Shown here: piece by piece, positions 62,705 to 64,000 of the stretch | Layout of the letters: each line of letters begins with the position of its first letter | Numbering within the stretch: the first letter of the stretch is position 1 | IMG/VR virus record: IMGVR_UViG_3300042484_002041 | Location: 103,585-167,584 of that record | Source: a virus | Length of the DNA stretch: 64,000 nt | Direction: 5' to 3' (one strand) | The notes under the pieces: model-generated | Databases searched by the model: none | Seen by the model: only the letters and a program-made list of their open reading frames with translations | Told to the model about the DNA's origin: nothing | Position numbers and translations under genes: made by a program

Positions 62705-62712
62705 AATAAATA
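62705..62712 (+). promoter_or_regulatory. Late-promoter-like AATAAATA before portal gp20
   Basis: AATAAATA (7/8 of the late consensus) lies 50 bases before the gp20 ATG at 62,762. A GCCCG/CGGGC hairpin (62,730-62,747) is in the leader, and the strong ribosome site AAAGGA lies 8 bases before the start. Confidence 0.5.
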
Positions 62713-62761
62713 TAGTGTCAAGCAAGGTGGCCCGATCGTACACGGGCAAAGGATCAAAACA

Positions 62762-64000
62762 ATGGCTGAACAAGAACGCGGTAAAAGTGGCGGGTGGAAA
62801 AAATATTTCAAGGTCGCTAACAACAATGGGCAACTGAGCCCACTGTCGGGCAGGGACTCCGAAGGCCTTCCCGGGTACGGGCGCCAAGACGGACGTGATC
62901 CCATGCGCGGCCACGCGGATGTTGTTTACAGAAACTACGCTAGCCGGCTGCCGGAAGTTTACACAGGCCACCCCAACCGTGTTGAACGTTACAATCAATA
63001 CGAGAACATGGATTCGGACTCAGAGATCAACGCCTGCTTGGACATTCTTGCTGAGTTTTCTACACAAAGTGATACTGACTCTGAAGTACCATTCCAGGTC
63101 AAGTACAATGACAAGCCCACAGATCATGAAGTTGAGATCATCAGGAAACAGCTACAGCAGTGGGTCAAGCTGAACAAGTTTGACCAGCGCATCTTCCGTA
63201 TTTTCCGTAATACCATCAAGTATGGCGATCAAGTGTTTATCCGTGACCCGGAAACATTTGAGCTGTACTGGGTAGACATGACCAAGGTTGCCCGAGTGAT
63301 TGTGAATGAAAGCGAAGGCAAACGGCCCGAGCAGTACATCATTCGTGACATCAACCCCAATTTCCAGAACTTGTCTGTGGCGGTTAAAACAACCAATGAC
63401 TTCCAGCACAACCCAGCCAGCTCGGGATACACTGCACCGTACAACTACAGTGCACCTAACTCTGCAGCAGGCGGGTCTGGCGGCAATAGATTCTCCGCTG
63501 CCATGAACGAAGCAGTAATTGATGCCAAGCACATTGTGCACCTGAGCCTGAGCGAGGGCCTGGACTATTACTGGCCCTTTAGCATGAGCGTGCTGGAGAC
63601 CATATTCCGTGTGTTCAAGCAAAAAGAACTGCTAGAAGATGCTGTGCTGATCTATCGTGTTGCCCGTGCTCCGGAACGCAGAGTATTCAAGATTGACGTT
63701 GGAAACATGCCCAGCCACATGGCAATGGCATTTGTTGAGCGGGTCAAGAACGAGATTCACCAGCGTCGAATTCCCAGTCACACTGGCGGCGGTGCAAACA
63801 TCATGGACAGCAGCTACAATCCGCTGTCTATCAATGAGGATTATTTCTTTCCCCAGACAGCAGACGGACGTGGCAGTTCAGTTGATACCCTGGCAGGCGG
63901 CAGCAACCTGGGCGAAATTGATGACTTGAAGTATTTCAACAACAAGATGTGTCGTGGCCTGCGTGTGCCGTCCAGCTACTTGCCAACAGGACCAGATGAC
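62762..64000 (+). CDS. 20: Portal protein gp20 (partial, runs off window end)
   Basis: The ATG at 62,762 is preceded by AAAGGA. The frame stays open for 413 codons to the window edge, so the C-terminus is missing. SDSEINACLDILAEFSTQSD, LNKFDQRIFRIFRNTIKYGDQVFIRDPETF, KHIVHLSLSEGLDYYWPFSMSVLETIFRVFKQKELLEDAVLIYRV and YFNNKMCRGLRVPSSYLP match T4 gp20, which forms the dodecameric head-tail portal. It follows the tape-measure-like gene. Confidence 0.95.
   Translation, partial: MAEQERGKSGGWKKYFKVANNNGQLSPLSGRDSEGLPGYGRQDGRDPMRGHADVVYRNYASRLPEVYTGHPNRVERYNQYENMDSDSEINACLDILAEFSTQSDTDSEVPFQVKYNDKPTDHEVEIIRKQLQQWVKLNKFDQRIFRIFRNTIKYGDQVFIRDPETFELYWVDMTKVARVIVNESEGKRPEQYIIRDINPNFQNLSVAVKTTNDFQHNPASSGYTAPYNYSAPNSAAGGSGGNRFSAAMNEAVIDAKHIVHLSLSEGLDYYWPFSMSVLETIFRVFKQKELLEDAVLIYRVARAPERRVFKIDVGNMPSHMAMAFVERVKNEIHQRRIPSHTGGGANIMDSSYNPLSINEDYFFPQTADGRGSSVDTLAGGSNLGEIDDLKYFNNKMCRGLRVPSSYLPTGPDD

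Noticed and set aside
1-64000. CRISPR arrays, insertion sequences, tRNA genes, attachment sites
   Set aside because: No regularly spaced repeats, transposase genes, clover-leaf sequences or flanking direct repeats were seen.

Overview
This window is a fragment of a large T4-like contractile-tailed phage (myovirus) genome, not bacterial chromosome. It carries T4-type core genes: baseplate wedge and hub proteins (gp5, gp6, gp25, gp26, two gp53-like, gp48-like), portal gp20, late sigma factor gp55, and the recombination nuclease pair gp47/gp46. There are no rRNA, tRNA or bacterial housekeeping genes. The host cannot be named from the sequence. The gene style (N-terminal-twitch radical SAM enzymes, truncated UDP-sugar dehydrogenase, giant virion protein) is what I associate with environmental marine or freshwater T4-like phages. 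Both window edges cut genes: a radical SAM gene at base 1 and the portal gene at base 64,000.

Layout. (1) 1-15,484, minus strand: one tightly overlapping run of 18 genes, mixing radical SAM enzymes, glycosyltransferase-like proteins, a UDP-sugar dehydrogenase, an NAD-dependent sugar epimerase/decarboxylase, an SGNH hydrolase and small unknown proteins. A sigma70-like promoter sits just upstream (15,494-15,522). A further radical SAM gene follows at 15,538-16,572, and a terminator hairpin at 16,585-16,605 separates this region from the virion genes. (2) 16,626-47,190, minus strand: tail fibre and baseplate genes, read gp48-like, gp53 x2, hub protein, gp5 spike, SGNH-like protein, small-residue-rich protein, gp25, gp6, a 4,822-residue virion protein, two small related proteins, then two fibre proteins. 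(3) 47,255-53,822, plus strand: gp55, gp47, an inserted radical SAM + P-loop-like pair, gp46 and a GIY-YIG nuclease. (4) 53,823-54,299: about 480 bases without a convincing gene, rich in stem-loops and ending in a terminator-like hairpin. (5) 54,300-58,501: small accessory genes (an amidinotransferase, an ATE/GNAT-like protein, unknowns) downstream of gp26 and a gp51-like protein on the minus strand, and one plus-strand gene. (6) 58,555-64,000, plus strand: a tape-measure-like protein with a GH19 lytic domain, then portal gp20.

How the parts work together. gp55 should direct late transcription. Perfect TATAAATA late-promoter motifs lie upstream of a tail-fibre gene and of gp26, with 7/8 matches before gp6 and gp20. 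The 1-15.5 kb cassette instead has a host-type promoter, which suggests expression before the late phase. By inference it makes or alters a glycan or glycosylated product: nucleotide-sugar synthesis (dehydrogenase plus decarboxylase/epimerase), several glycosyltransferases and several radical SAM enzymes.

The strongest candidates for something undescribed are: six radical SAM enzymes falling into three pairs of paralogues, three of which are directly followed by an overlapping small P-loop-like gene; the giant virion protein containing seven FG-GAP-like repeats resembling an integrin-type beta-propeller; and the structured non-coding stretch at 53.8-54.3 kb.
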